From: Trichinella spiralis
Taxonomy: Eukaryota; Nematoda; Enoplea; Trichinellida; Trichinellidae
NCBI GenBank assembly: GCA_000181795.3
Contig: CM012954.1
Location: 8,956,154 to 9,020,153, forward strand
DNA length: 64,000 nucleotides
Reading direction: 5' to 3'
The notes beneath the pieces were generated by a model. It saw only the letters and a program-made list of their open reading frames with translations, did not search any database and was not told where the DNA came from. Below are positions 48,779 to 62,400 of this stretch, piece by piece; position 1 is the stretch's first letter, and each line of letters opens with the position of its first letter. The position numbers and the translations under genes are program-made.

Positions 48779-49034
48779 CGTTGACGAAAGTCAGTCGCCA
48801 TGCATCGTATCCAATGTTGAAATGAAGCAACAGTTCGTCAACGCACATTAAATGCAATTACAACTTTGAAATTTCTAAAATCACTTTACAACACAGGCGC
48901 CTACAGGAAAATTTATTTTAAACTAAGCGCGCCAATATTTTTAAACAAGTAAAACAAAACACAATGCTTCACCATCGTTATCAGATTTATTCATCAAATT
49001 TCAGAAATAAATTCGAATTTTTTTCATCTGTGAT

Positions 49035-50046
49035 TTATTTTGACTTTTTCGCCTTTATTTTTCGCAAATAGAATTCCAACTCTTTTCCCTCCAAAACGTA
49101 ACCGTCCGCACGCCCAACTTGGCCAGGTCGAGATGTAATGCAAGCTAAAATTGAATGAAATATGCATTATTAAAAAATTTGTTGTTTCTTTTTTCACCTA
49201 CCTAGCAATCTTCCACTCTGAAATTGTTCTTCAAGTGCTGGCTCCACTTTGGCAGTAATGCGTCTTTTAGCTAACTTTTTTTCCGCTGCTTTGCTACGAG
49301 TAGCGTTGAAAATCGCTTCCTCTTGTTCAGTCTATACTTATGATAACAATTAATTAACATACACAATACTGACCATTGAAATAAGTAGTATGTTGAACAG
49401 AAATGACAAAAAAACTCACCAATTTTGCTCCTTTCTTTCTGCCTATTGGCAATGCATAATGATTTTCATACCACTGCCTAAACGGTGTTGCGTCAATGAC
49501 AACAATTGCGCTTTTGACGAGGGTTTTCGTGCGGACGAGTTCGTTATTACTCGCGTTGTAAACTACATCTATTATGCGAGTTTTTCGAGTACAGCCTGAA
49601 ACAAATTATTAATTACTGTATGCACACATACATATCTATGGTAAAACAAACACAACGCTACCTTCCGATCCCCAAGAGTAATTTCCTGTTTCGAGACGCA
49701 AAGCACGGTATTTTCTGTTTCCTCCTCGAACGCGTACAATGTGGATTCGCTTGGAACCAAGCTAATCGAATATCACAAAATTAGTTTTTCACCAATAAGA
49801 TAAAATGTCAAACATCAAAAGATTATCAAATATTGAAAAACAAATGCTTAAAAAACTGTTCTAATCAATTCTTATACTTTTGTCATAGCTGGGGGACGAC
49901 CTAATTCGTACTTTCGCTTCTTATGCAGTGGCTTTCGTTTACCACCAGTCTTCCTTCTTTTATGCCAATGATCACGAGAAATTCCTAATTACAAAAACAG
50001 TTTAATACAATACATATTTGAAAGTATACATATTCAACTTACCCAT
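49035..50046 (-). CDS. RPS8: small ribosomal subunit protein eS8 (RPS8)
   Basis: 40S subunit protein. The first coding exon is only ATGG (50046-50043), joined to [20 protein letters not shown], then [70 protein letters not shown], and the end [20 protein letters not shown] before TAA at 49037-49035. All segments are in family order. The start exon follows the common eS8 pattern in which the second codon is split by an intron. No snoRNA was recognised in its introns, unlike the vertebrate gene. Confidence 0.97.
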
Positions 50047-50551
50047 TCTGAAGTTTCAGGTTCGATGTAATCACTCTGAAATATTCAACTGTTGATAATT
50101 AATATAACAATAATAACTTTGTCATTTTTAAAATCTACTCCATCCTAATGCCAAAAACTTATCAATTATATAGCGATTTTAGCAATACAATGTTTCACCA
50201 TGTCATTTAAAAATAATATTGTGAACGGATAATTTTAAATGAAATAATTATACAATTAACGGATAAAAATTTATTGCTCAATTACAAAAGAAAATGAAAC
50301 TGAAAAACCAATCATTCTTAATGTTCCAACTACATGGCGTACTGTAGTTTAATTAAGTATTTGCAAGAAGTAATTTAATTTAAGCAATTTACAAGTAATT
50401 TACAAATGTAAAAATATTCTATATTATTAATTTTATTTTAAAATTGTATTTTAGACTTGTAAACTGAAAAATACAGTACAATAATAAGAAAGAATTGCTT
50501 TTATTATAAATTCTTTTTAACTGAACAACTAACGGCAAACTGAATGGAATT
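50047..50551. other. AT-rich intergenic region
   Basis: Between the RPS8 start and the TRMT11 stop. Nothing recognisable seen. Confidence 0.55.
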
Positions 50552-52473
50552 CTATTTATTTTCACTTTTACAGAACACAAATTTATGAATGTTTTGCAAA
50601 TAGCTATCTTCTAAAAAAGAATGATCGTTGTGTGACACAGGTTCTCGAATTTTCACCATAGAAATTAGCACACGGCCATAGGTTTTAGTCAGTAATTGCA
50701 AACTGGTGGAAACTATCTTCAAGCAGGGATGCTTAGGAATTTGTGCTTCGTCAAATCTAAAATTATGAATAACGAATACAAGTTTTGCTAAAATTTGTGA
50801 ACAACAAACTGATTTTTGCAAACAGGCAGCCAGTACACTAGATGTCCACCTTCAGTCAAACATGTAGCTGCAAAATTTAAAAGATCCAACACAAGGTCGT
50901 TCAGACAGTATTTTGCTTTCGATGGATAATGCACAGTTTCTGTGCTCCTATCTCTAAGAATTATTTTCAGATAAATTTATTCAATTCAAGAAAGTAACAT
51001 TTTTCATACTTTAGTAACCAAAAATCAGGCAGTTGTTTCTGCTTAACTTTAGCACCCTTTTCACGAATTCCATATGGGGCTGAAAATTTAAATTTTGTTG
51101 AAAGTATTGATTAAATATACATTAAATATACGATCAGTCAAGATGCAGTCAAATCGTGCATGAGAAGTCCAAATGCTCGACTTGCTAGAATCAGCTACCA
51201 AAACATCCACGTATTTCGCTTCTAAACCATATTGCTTGAAATTTGCTCGAATGCATTCATCTGGATGGCGTGCACTAGCGGTACATCGGCTTGGTTTACC
51301 TACAATATTAAGTTATGCATAATATAAATACTACATTTATGAACTAAAAAGGAGGTTACTTTTCCCATGCAAAACATTATAGTCAATTTCAACACCAACA
51401 CAATAACCACCAAAATGGGCAGCTGGTAAAAGAATACTTCCTAAAAGTTATACATGCTCACAATATTTCTTAAGCTTTTCAGTTTTTACCGGAACCAACA
51501 TAAGGATCTAAAACTAAATCGCCCGATTGAACTTCACCGATGTTTGCCATTAAAAATGAAAGAACAGGATCCATTGAGGTATTACCAATAAAAATACGGT
51601 CTTTCAAATTGTATCGTGATACCACTTTATTCATGCCAAATTTTATCTATAAAATATACTTGAGCCTTAGAACAAAATAGATAAACAATTAACAGAAGAA
51701 TCATTGAATACTTTAACTAGAGTCACTATTTAAATGCAAATTTTAAAACTTACCAAGCGCCCAAAAAAAATTTGCACTGGATTCTCAGGAGGAGGTAAGC
51801 CTGACAATTTTCCATAATCTTCGATAAGCATGAACTGATTATCAGGATTGGTTAAGTCAACTTTGCCTTGTATATTTAAAAATGAAAGTTCCTGAAAAGG
51901 GATAATGAGATAGTTTAGTTGTCTTCACTCGGCAGTTGAAAATCATACTTCCATTCTCTTTTGCTTATATTCACCGGAAACTTTTTTTCCGAAACTATCC
52001 ACAATAAATTTAAATGACTGTTCTCTATCAAAATATGGCTAAAACTTTTGCATTTAAGCAAAATGCATTCCACCAATTACTTTTGCATACTTTAAGTAAA
52101 TGAATTTTCGAGCTTAAGTCTTTGTACAATTCTGAATAAGTGCTCGCCTGAGACCACAAAATACAACCATAACGTAAAAGAATACTTCGTGATAATAATT
52201 TCAAAACGTCGTCCATAGAAATAGATTCAACAATGCAAAATGATGTCTGAAATCAGTGATGATAGCAAAACGAACTTTTCATGAAACAGAACAGCTTACA
52301 GATAAATTGTGTTTAATAACAGCATTTACTTTAAACATATTTAGTAAAGCAGTGATTTCCTGAAATAATATAGAATTTACGACGTTTTTACAAAATGATA
52401 CAACGCTTACCGCTTCACGAAACTGCGTGTAATGATGAGCAAAGCAAAGCAAACAACGATCTATTACCTTCAT
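50552..52473 (-). CDS. TRMT11: tRNA (guanine-10-N2) methyltransferase catalytic subunit
   Basis: Trm11 methylates guanosine 10 of tRNA, with the small partner Trm112. About eight exons give MKVIDRCLLCFAHHYTQFRE at the start, then a THUMP-type N-terminal domain and FGRLIKFGMNKVVSRYNLKD. The Rossmann methyltransferase core has the SAM motif VLDPYVGSGSILLPAAHFGG, VGVEIDYNVLHG, IRANFKQYGLEAKYVDVLV and the catalytic TDPPYGIREKGAK. The C-terminus has LDLLNFAATCLTEGGHLVYW and HPCLKIVSTSLQLLTKTYGR. Order and spacing match human TRMT11. The start at 52473 lies one base after a ttaag acceptor-like site. No catalytic residue is missing. Confidence 0.94.
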
Positions 52474-52983
52474 TCTTAAATTAATAATATATGAATAAAA
52501 ATATAAAATTCTAGTCAAAATTACCTTGTAAATCATGTTAAGCAAAAAAATTACCCTTATACCTTAGATGAATAATATTAACAAATGTTTAAATGATTGT
52601 GTTAATACTTTTAAAAAAATCTTATTTTTATATAATTACAATTTATAATATGATATTTCGATTAAATAATTTGTAATTTTCAAATTCTGGGACATTTCCA
52701 TTTAATTTATCTTATTCATTTATACCAACTTGATTATACAAATCCATTCACGAAGTACAGTATATTTGATTCGTAAGGTAACTGGTAAATGCAGTACAAT
52801 ATCGGGTAAGGCATTTTTTATTTGTTTTCAAATAATTGTTTAAAATTATATGTATAAATTTATAACATAAATATTAATTTTATCTTTATGTAAAAGGTAT
52901 TGCTTTGCTGTAATATGCACAAGAAGTATATGGTCAAATTTTGCTTGAAAATAGATTAAACATTTTATTTCAAAATTGAAATT
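52474..52983. other. AT-rich intergenic region
   Basis: Between the TRMT11 start and the stop of the M13 peptidase gene. No gene or repeat recognised. Confidence 0.55.
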
Positions 52984-55350
52984 TTACAAGATAATACACT
53001 TTTTAGAAGGATTCATCTTAGACCCAACTGGGCAGTTAAAGATTTCAGAAAACTGTGGATTGTTCATCAACGTGCCGAGGATACGGACAAAATACGGAGG
53101 ATGTTCGTCTGCCAAGAATGCATAATGAAGTGCATTATCGTTGAATGGTATCAGACAAAACGATTGAGCAAAACTGATGAAAAAGATTTGTTCATCTGAA
53201 AACTGTTTCAGCCAAGGTAAGGTTTTATTATCATCAAAATTAGTCGCGTGTTTTCTGTAAGCGTGGAAACTGATGCTCAGGCCTATGTTATCTGCGAAAT
53301 TTTCATTTTTTGTCATTTCTCCATCTACACAAAACGTTTCCCAACTTTCCGCTGATGTGTAACAAAATTTATTGTACTGCTCAATAAGGCACTGTTGTTG
53401 ATGATCAAAAAATTTCTCAGAGTAATTATTCTAAAATTATAAATAAGCAATTAGCTCAATAAATAAGTGTAGACTCACTTTGTGAATTCCATTTGAATCG
53501 TACATCGTGCCAACTGAATCAAAAGCGTGCCCAATTTCATGAGCAACGATAGTACCGAACGATCCATAATTGACTGCTTTCGGTAAATTGATGTTGAAAA
53601 ACGGTGGACGAAGATTTGCTCCACCAATTTGAATTCTGTTCTTTGAAATTAAATAAGATGCATCGGTAGATAATGGCGACAATGGAATATCTACAGTTTC
53701 TGTCAACGATGACACTAAATTATTCATTTTCCATGTAGTAATTTTAGAATGCATAGTAAAAAAGGGCTCTGATGTGGAGATTTTCAACGGACCATCGATT
53801 AACTCTTCATAGTGGTGATCAATCCAAGTTTGATTTAAAATTAATTTCGAATAAGCAATTTGAAATGACAGTTTCTTTATTTTTTCTGCAAGTTCTGCTT
53901 TTTTTCTCTTATTTAACCACTTAATTCGATCCACACGTTCCAAATAAGTACCAACAAGTGTGTTTACATATTGTTCGCATTCATTTTTTATTCGATTGAT
54001 CAAAATATTGTTCGCGTACAAGCTACCGACGATCAAATCTTCAAATTGCAATTATTAAACAAGAAACTATGAATAAAGGTGAAAAATAATTTTACCTAAA
54101 CCTGACAAATGTTCGCTTAAAATGTAGTTATCACAAAATCTATTTCTGCTAAACGTTTGCTTTTTTTCTTCTTCAAGAATTTTATTATACTTGTCATCAA
54201 GGAATTCTATACGATTCAATACTAAAATCCACAATAAATATGCAATTATTGTCGAATTAGGTGTAGATTTTAATATTTTGTCCATATAAATGAAATATCC
54301 AGAATTTATGAGGAGAATTTGAAAACTCGAATTGGACAGCGAAGGAATGCGCAGGCCAAGGAAATAATCTGCCCAATTAAATGAGAAATTCATTTTCAGT
54401 AAATCTTTAATTTTTAAATCTTTTATAATTGTTGACTTATTGTATGGTGTATTTTTGAATGATGAGCTCACTTTGAATAAGTTAAATTCAAAATCAATAA
54501 TTGCGGCTAATTTGGAATTGACAAAAATTTCTGGCAAAATTAAGCTCGTGTTCATTGCGTCATTTATCAAATTTTTTAAAATGTTTTTCATCATTGACAA
54601 ATATGTATTTGCAATAGCTTGTTTTGTTCGTTTTGAAAGAATTGCTGTTGTGTGGAAAAATTTCAAATCAATTTCATTGAATGCTAAACGATTAATTGAG
54701 ACGTTCTGTTCATCAGGTATAATATCCGGGCTGATCAGATTGGCAATTCCATAACGTCGCCAAATATCTGCAATCGCATATTCAATGTTGATTTTATTTT
54801 GTCGGTTTATTTTCCAATCGCGAACAATTTCGTTGAGCAATTGCACGAGCATTTTGGAGCCAAGTTGTGTAATCGCATTTTTGTTCCTGCATGCCATATT
54901 CACGGTATTTAATAAGACGGTAGATTTGTTTTTTTCTCTATGCTGTTTAGTGGCAATGTTATTTAAAATTAAATTTGTATTCTTCATCATTTCCCTTTCA
55001 TTGCTGTTTAAGTTCTTTTTTTTAAAAGTATAAATTTTTGACCAGTTCCCGCAAGCAAATCTAAACGCAAAGGAATAATTAACTGATAAGGTGATGATAA
55101 AACGCGTCAACGTTATCCGAGAGTAAATAGAATTGCATAAATCGAGAGCATTGCAGAAAGAATTCTTGTGCAAACCTTACCGATAAAAGTCATCACACGG
55201 GTGAACGTTGAAATTCATAAAACTTCTCATGATGAAGCTTATTCTCTTGCATTCATCATTTAAGCACATCTTGCTTTCTTTGTATGCAAAAATTATGTTT
55301 TTATAAACAAACAAAATCAAGATTAGGAAAATTCGCTTCATAGAAAGCAT
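52984..55350 (-). CDS. neprilysin-like M13 zinc peptidase, divergent
   Basis: M13 enzymes cleave small peptides outside the cell. Start at 55350: MLSMKRIFLILILFVYKNIIFAYK is a signal peptide or anchor. Then comes HPCDDFYR, which joins FACGNWSK across an intron (M13_N signature), a long helical domain, RPPFFNIN, the zinc motif VAHEIGHAFD and the third ligand ENFADNIGL. The His and Arg near the C-terminus (DEHPPYFVRILG) and the end MNPSKKC are also present. Differences: the substrate-binding NA(F/Y)Y motif reads DASY, the FPAGILQ stretch reads IGGANLR, and the terminal C-x-x-W is CIIL. So zinc binding looks intact but substrate handling has drifted. The main N-terminal exon is 55173 to about 54100. 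An inactive or narrowed enzyme is possible. Confidence 0.88.
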
Positions 55351-56437
55351 GAATAAAAATGCAAATAAATGCAGCAGATTTAATAGTTGTGAAAGAGAAT
55401 TTAATGAAAAGTTATATTTGAATGGTAAAAACTGGATTAATTATGAAAGAGAACGTACAAATAAATAGTTTGTTTCTTGCTTTCCTCTAGGCTGTTTTGC
55501 CGATAGTTTTCTTTGATTTTATGTTTATGGCAAGTTTTTAAAAGCAACCGTTGTCAAATATTATATTTTTATTTATTGCTCATTAAATGAAATATTTGTT
55601 ACAATGAACTTTGATGCTTTTGCATATGAAATTTTATCAATTTTCCCGTGTTGAAATTCGTCATTATTTATTTTTATTTAATGAGAAGTGTAGCGATCAG
55701 ACAGGTGATAAGATAAACGAGAAATATAATTCAAATAAATAAGAAATGCATTTATATTTCATTTTTCATTGTATACTTGTTATTCGTCAATGACAAACTT
55801 ACAGTGAAGGACAATTTTACATTTGTCAGAAGCATCAATTTTGAAAAAATATTGCGAAAGCAAAATAATTGTAAAAATTATTTATTTGGCATGTCATAAA
55901 TTGAAATTTCCAAATCAACTGTAGCATGCAAAAAATATGTTGACCTTCTAGATTGATTGCACGCATTTTTCTTTTTTACCTTATTTTTGATTTTCTGATA
56001 ATGCTGATGGAAGGTCATTTGTTAAATTTAAAAAGTTTTAATATTTATATGTGTATTTTTTTTCTAAGAAAATTATAATCCATTATCATTTTGTGTACGA
56101 TTGCAGCATTTTATAATTGAACATGAAGCACAGGAAGGCTAGCTATTATTTGATAGATGGAGAAGCAAACTTGAGAACTCAAAATTCAACATTCATTTTT
56201 TTATTAATTCTGAAAAATAAGGCAAACAAATGTACATCTGAAGAGAAAATTGAACGAACATTTGGGAAAAAAGTACAAGCATTATGCAACGAGTAAAAAG
56301 GCCACAAAGAAATGGCACAGCACAATGAAAAGAAATTATACAGACTTTTAATAAAACACACAAAGCAAACCAGCATCGAAAAATCAAAGCAATAACGAAT
56401 TTCTTTTGCTTAACAGCATTAAGCAGTTGAACAGTAT
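55351..56437. other. AT-rich intergenic region
   Basis: Upstream of the M13 peptidase gene and downstream of Notch (whose 3' UTR it probably includes). No coding exon or repeat recognised. Confidence 0.55.
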
Positions 56438-59400
56438 CTAAGATGGTCCAGTGGCGTAGCACCCATAAATCGGTGGCTCATAGGCGTAGTCATAATTTCC
56501 AGAAGAATCACCAATTTGTCCCCAATAAGATTTTTGATGTTGCATTTGTTGTTGTCGATTGGGTTCGTTGGGAAATTCCATACAAGATGGTGTTGCATGC
56601 ATTGTGCTGAAATAAGTCGGTCTTTGAGACTCTGCAATGCAAAACTGATTATTTTCAGATGATGGCTGCATAACAATGCCGCCGAAGTTGGCCGATGGTG
56701 GTGACGAATTTTGCATATGCCGTGGATGCGTGCCAGCACCGGGACAAGAGTGGACAGTAACATTTCGACCAAATGTGTTTGTCGTATGTGGCATAACAGC
56801 ATTGTTGAACGACGTATGCATTTGCATTGCAAACGGTGAGCACGGGTTATTGTTATCATTATTATTATTATTATTATTACCACCATTAGCAGTAGCAGTT
56901 GGATTAGTGGTGTTGTTGCTGCTGCTGTTGTTAAATATTGGCATAGAATAAGATGAATTAATTGTTTGACTAATCATGCAACTTTTTGTTGGTAATGGTT
57001 GATGACCATAAATGTCTGCTTGACTACGTGATTGTGAGCACTGCATTGCATGTTGATGCTGCAACACGGAGCAAAAAGGTATATGTGAACCTGGAGATGG
57101 AGATTCTTGCATCTGTGCCATCGGAGAATCGACTGAAGCATCCGTGCCCGGAGAACTGCCTGATCCAACGCCAGAATCCGTTGGACTGAAGCAAACACCG
57201 TCAACTGCACTGTTTGTATTGCTGATTTTTCCATTATTGCCAAACAAAGTTGCACAAGATTGCAAACCGTTATTTTCAACTTTGTAAGTTGTATTATAAT
57301 TGATTGGTCTGGGACTTCTTTCTTTAACTGATCGACTTCGTTTCGGTAAAGCAGCTTTTGGTTTCGATTTGCGCATCATTGTTGCTGGTATTATCCTTGG
57401 CCCTTGGAAACTGTCCATCAAAGATAGCATTCCTACCAATCCTCGCTCTTCAGCTACGTGACGTGGGCGACGATCCATTTGGTCAGCTAATTCTTTGTCA
57501 GCACCTATTTCAAGCAAATAACGCACCATTTCTTGCTGATTTTCACGAACAGCAAGAAACAGTGGCGTACGGTCTTTCAAATCTTGAACATTACATTCAG
57601 CACCATGCTGTAACAACAATCTCATAAATGGTATATTTCCATTCGAAGCTGCCCAATGTACAGCAGTTAAACCTTAAAATAAGAAGAAATCATAATAAAT
57701 TATTTGGAATTTACATTTTATGACTTCTGATAAAAAATACCTTGATTGTCAGCACTGAGTACACTAGCGTCATGCCTTAATAGCATATTTCCAATAGTCA
57801 CATCACAACCGGTACTGATTTTAGCTTCCAACAGAAGTGCAGTACAACCTTCATCATTTTTTTGCTCTAAATCGGTTCTAGCATCGTTGAGAAGAATTTC
57901 CACTATTCTACTGTTTCGTGCCATGATCGCGTGGTGCAAAGCGGTGTTGCCTTTGAAATCGCCGATAGTGGGGCTGCTTCCACACTGAAGCATGTGAGAT
58001 ACGGCTTGAACACGTGAAAAACGAACTGCTAACATCAGAGCAGTTTGTTTGTACACTTCCGTTTGGGCGTTCAAATCGGCACCTTCTTCCACTAACTGCT
58101 GCAAACACTCCAGTTGTTGTTCTTCGCTTTCGAAAGGCTGGTAAGCGGCTAACATCAACGGTGTTTCGTTGTCTGGTCCAAGAGCGTTCACGTCACCCAA
58201 ATCTGATGTTCCAGCTTTGCCATTTAAAATAGCCTTATGACGTGCCGACCAGTTTCGAGGTTCTTCAGCAACAGCATCTAACTGTTGCTGCTGCTGTTTA
58301 TTCGAAAGTGGTAGCATTTCTGAATTTGGTGTTGCAGTTTGTGAGCGTAAATAAGTGCTGTACGTATCTGCTTCAGACCAACGAGTTGTACAATCGTTCG
58401 TCGGATTCCAGTCGAGATATTTATTCATTGAATTCAGCTGATGGTGATCAACCGCTGCTGCCAGTGAAGGAGGTGATTTCCAATTGGACTGATATGGATC
58501 CGTATCGTAGTACTTTTTCGGCTTTTTCAGAGCCATCAGATGATGTTCGTCAGTTGTATAATTGTTCTGCTCGACAAATTCAGACTTTTTACCCAAGTTT
58601 GTTTCAAATTGCAATTTAGCATCTCGAACTTGGTGTTCGTGTTGATCTGAGCCGCCGAAACCGGGAATCCAAACCGGGGCTCGAACACGTTTTCGAAGTA
58701 ATACGGTGGCCGAAAGAAAGATCAGCGCCGCTGAACACATGAACGTAATCAAAGCGATCATCCAATTTTGTAGTTTTTTATTTTCAGGTGGAGATATTTT
58801 CCCATTAGCTGAATAGACATCCCATCCGAGTTCTGATTTCAACGCTTCACGTGCAGTAGCTGCACCAAGAAAATCCGCTACCTAAATTGATCGATCATTA
58901 ATTAAATCACAACATCAAGAAGAAGAGAGAAAGAAAAAGAAATATTTGTTTACCGTCAATACGTTGGTAAAACATTCTTCACCAGCTTGCTGACTACATG
59001 CGGTCACATCAATAACGAGAACAACCAAAGTACCGTGTATAATTGGTGATGGATGTTCATAATCGACACCGGCATCGCGTTTTTGTCTTCTGCTGTTATC
59101 ATTTTTGTTGTAATCGACTTTCAGTTTTGCATTATAGGTAAAAACAGGTAATGGCTTATTGTTTTTATCTTTCTCAATGCCACTTTTTGAATTCCACCTG
59201 TAAATCATGGGTGAACCGTGTTCATCGAGCTTCACTTGTACATTTGCATGAACAAGCTTGCCGACAACCATCAAAAATCGACTCGAATCTTGAGTGAACA
59301 GTTTCGGATCGACCGTCAAAATCAGCACCACTTCACCACTCAATGTTTGACGCTTCAGCTTATCGCCGTTTTCAGCCAAACAGTCACCACCGTCGTAATT

Positions 59401-62400
59401 GCAGCCGGCTGTGTTGCAACCGTGATCACAGTTGCCGTCACCCAAATGCCGTATGCAGTAGCTTTCGAAAACTGGATCGCACTGTTCGTCCATTTTCGAG
59501 CAGTCGAAACCGTCGAACAAGCACTGTTCGTTGTTGCAGACCGGATCGCATTTTCCATCTCGAAACACGTGAGCACAGTAATTTCCGTGTTCACAGCGGT
59601 CGAATGGCTTCAATCCGGCTGAACAGTCCAGACCGTCGAAGCCACAGGCTACGAAATTGCATTCGGGATTGCAGATGCTGTTGTTGGCTTTCTGCTGGCA
59701 GTGGTTTTGCTGACAAGAGTTCGATTCGGTTCGATCGATCTCGTCGAATAGATGTACATCCACGGTTGCCCGATAACCAACTCCGTTGTTGGACAAATGT
59801 CGTTGTGCATAATCGTCGACATCTTCTTCTTCTATTCGATTGTCCACCCCGCCCGGAAATGTCGGATCGTACAAGTCGCAGAGATGACCGGCAAATTTTG
59901 CCGGACATGAACACTGGAATTGACCGACCAAATTGTGACAAATGCCGCCATTTTTGCAAGGTTTCAATGTGGCACATTCGTCGACCGAGTCGATTTCACA
60001 ATGCAAGCCGGCCGTACCGGTGGGACAGTGGCACCGATAGCCGAGGCTCGATTCCACATTCGGCACACAAGTTCCACCGTTCAAGCATCTGTTACTGTTG
60101 CCACCCTGTTTGCATATTGCCTCTCCATCGTCGAGTATGCTCATTTCACACTGTTGACCGTAGAACCCTGCGGTGCAAACGCATTTTGCCGAATTGTCGT
60201 TGCATGATGCACCGTTCTTGCACGGATTGGACGAACAGAACGAGTGTCTGTGTTCGCAGTTGCGACCGCCGAAGCCTGGCTTACACAAACAACTGTAATC
60301 GTTGACCAGTTGAACGCAGCTGATCGTTCCTTCGTCGTGACAAGGCGCTGACAAGCATTCATTCACATCCCCTTCACAACGTTGACCAACAAATCCAGGT
60401 GGGCATATGCATTCGAAACCACCAACTTTGTCTACACACGTTCCGCCGTGGTGACAAGCGTTGGCGTAGCAATCGTTTTCATTTATTTCACACTCAGAAC
60501 CACCCGTACCTGAGAAAATGCAAAAACTTAACATTAACTGTTTCGAACAGCACACAAACATGTATAAAAATTAAATACCTGGTGGACAAGAGCAGATGTA
60601 ACCTTGGATGAGGTCGTAACAGACTCCACCATTGTGACAAGGATTCGGTGAACAGTCGTCAATGTTGACTGCACACGTAGGTCCAGTGTATCCAGGCGCA
60701 CAAATGCACGCAAAGCTGTTGTTCTGATTGCGACACCTAGCACCATTCTGGCAAGGATTCGACTGACATTCGTCAATATCAACTTCACAATATGAGCCGG
60801 TGAAGCCAGCTTGACATAAGCAAACGTGTGAATTTCCACGCTGTTCACAACGACCACCATTGTGGCAGAGTTCTTTCAACGAAACGCGTCGTCGACGAGC
60901 CGCCTCTACACAAGAAACCATTTCCACATCACAATGTTTCCCTGTCCAACCGTACGGACATTCGCAACGATATTCATTTCGTTCTTGAATACAATGGCCA
61001 TCGTTTTTGCAAGGACTACGTGAACACCAGTCGACAAATCGCTGAAAAATAAATTTCATTAAAAAAAGAATTTTTTTTAAAAATCAATTATAAATATATT
61101 TTTTCTTTTTCTTCTAGAAACTCACTTCGCAGTGAACTCCGGAAAAACCATGAACACACTGACAAAGATAATGTCCACCATGGTCGATACAGGTACCACC
61201 GTTTTGGCAGGGTTCGCTTTCACAAAGATCAGCTTGGTGTTGACAATTACGACCGGAAAATCCTGGCCGACAAAGACAAGTGAAATTGTTCACACCATCG
61301 ACGCACTGACCGCCGTTCAAGCAAGAACTCGGTGAGCAATCTTCGTCGTTCACTTGACAGTTGGTTCCAGAAAATCCCAAAGGACAAGTGCAAGTATATG
61401 AATTGACGTAATCGTGACATGTTCCGCCGTTTAGGCATGGCTTTGAAGCACAATCGTCAATGTCAGTTTCGCACTGGTGACCAGTAAATCCAGCCAAACA
61501 CTGACAACTGTAATGGTCAATCAGATCAGTACAAAAGCCACCATTCAAGCAAGGCATCGACGCACAGTCGTCGATGTTCTCTTCGCAACGACGACCGCTG
61601 AATCCTGGTGGACAGTGACAATTGAATGTGCCGAGCTGATTTTCACACGTTCCGTTGTTGCGACACGGAGGTGGCACTAATTTACACTCGTCAACATCAT
61701 ATTCACACATACGACCATGGAAACCAGCCTTACATTGGCAAACAAAATCCCGATAATTGGAAGTTGGTCTGCATTTCCCGTTGTTCAAGCACATCTTGCC
61801 TCGGCAAGGGTCCAAACGATGTTCGCACAGTTTTCCCACAAAACCTGGCGGACAGTGACAACGAAAACCCTGACTCTCGTCGGTACATTTGGCACCGTTC
61901 AAGCACGGCTTCAACTGTACGCATTCATCGACATTTTGTTCACAATTTACACCAGTATAACCAGGTCTACAAGCGCACATGTAACCACTGTGCAAGCCAC
62001 CTCCGCCGGTGATCAAGGCACCAGAATCAGCTTTGTTGTGACACGTCGCACCGTGTCGACAAGGATTCGATGCGCACGCGCTAACTTGCAGCTCACAACG
62101 GGTACCAGTGAAACCAGCCGGGCAATGACAGAAAAATTTCCCAAATGGCGTTAATCGACAAGTGGCTCCGTTCAGGCAAGGTTCGTGAAAACAGTCGTCG
62201 CGTTCAGTGTCACACCTGAGTCCAGTGAAGCCGGGCGCACAGTCGCATCGGAAACCGTTGACCAAATCCGTGCAACGGCCACCATTCAAGCAAGGTTGCG
62301 TAGCGCATTCGTCAACATCAATTTCACAGTTGTTTCCCGTATAGCCGGCAACACATTCACATTTGTAATCATTGACCAAATCTCGACACATACCCCCATG

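Noticed and set aside
59343-60305. Long plus-strand open frame (320 aa) opposite Notch
   Set aside because: Antisense of EGF/LNR coding sequence; Cys/Arg-rich shadow with no independent support.
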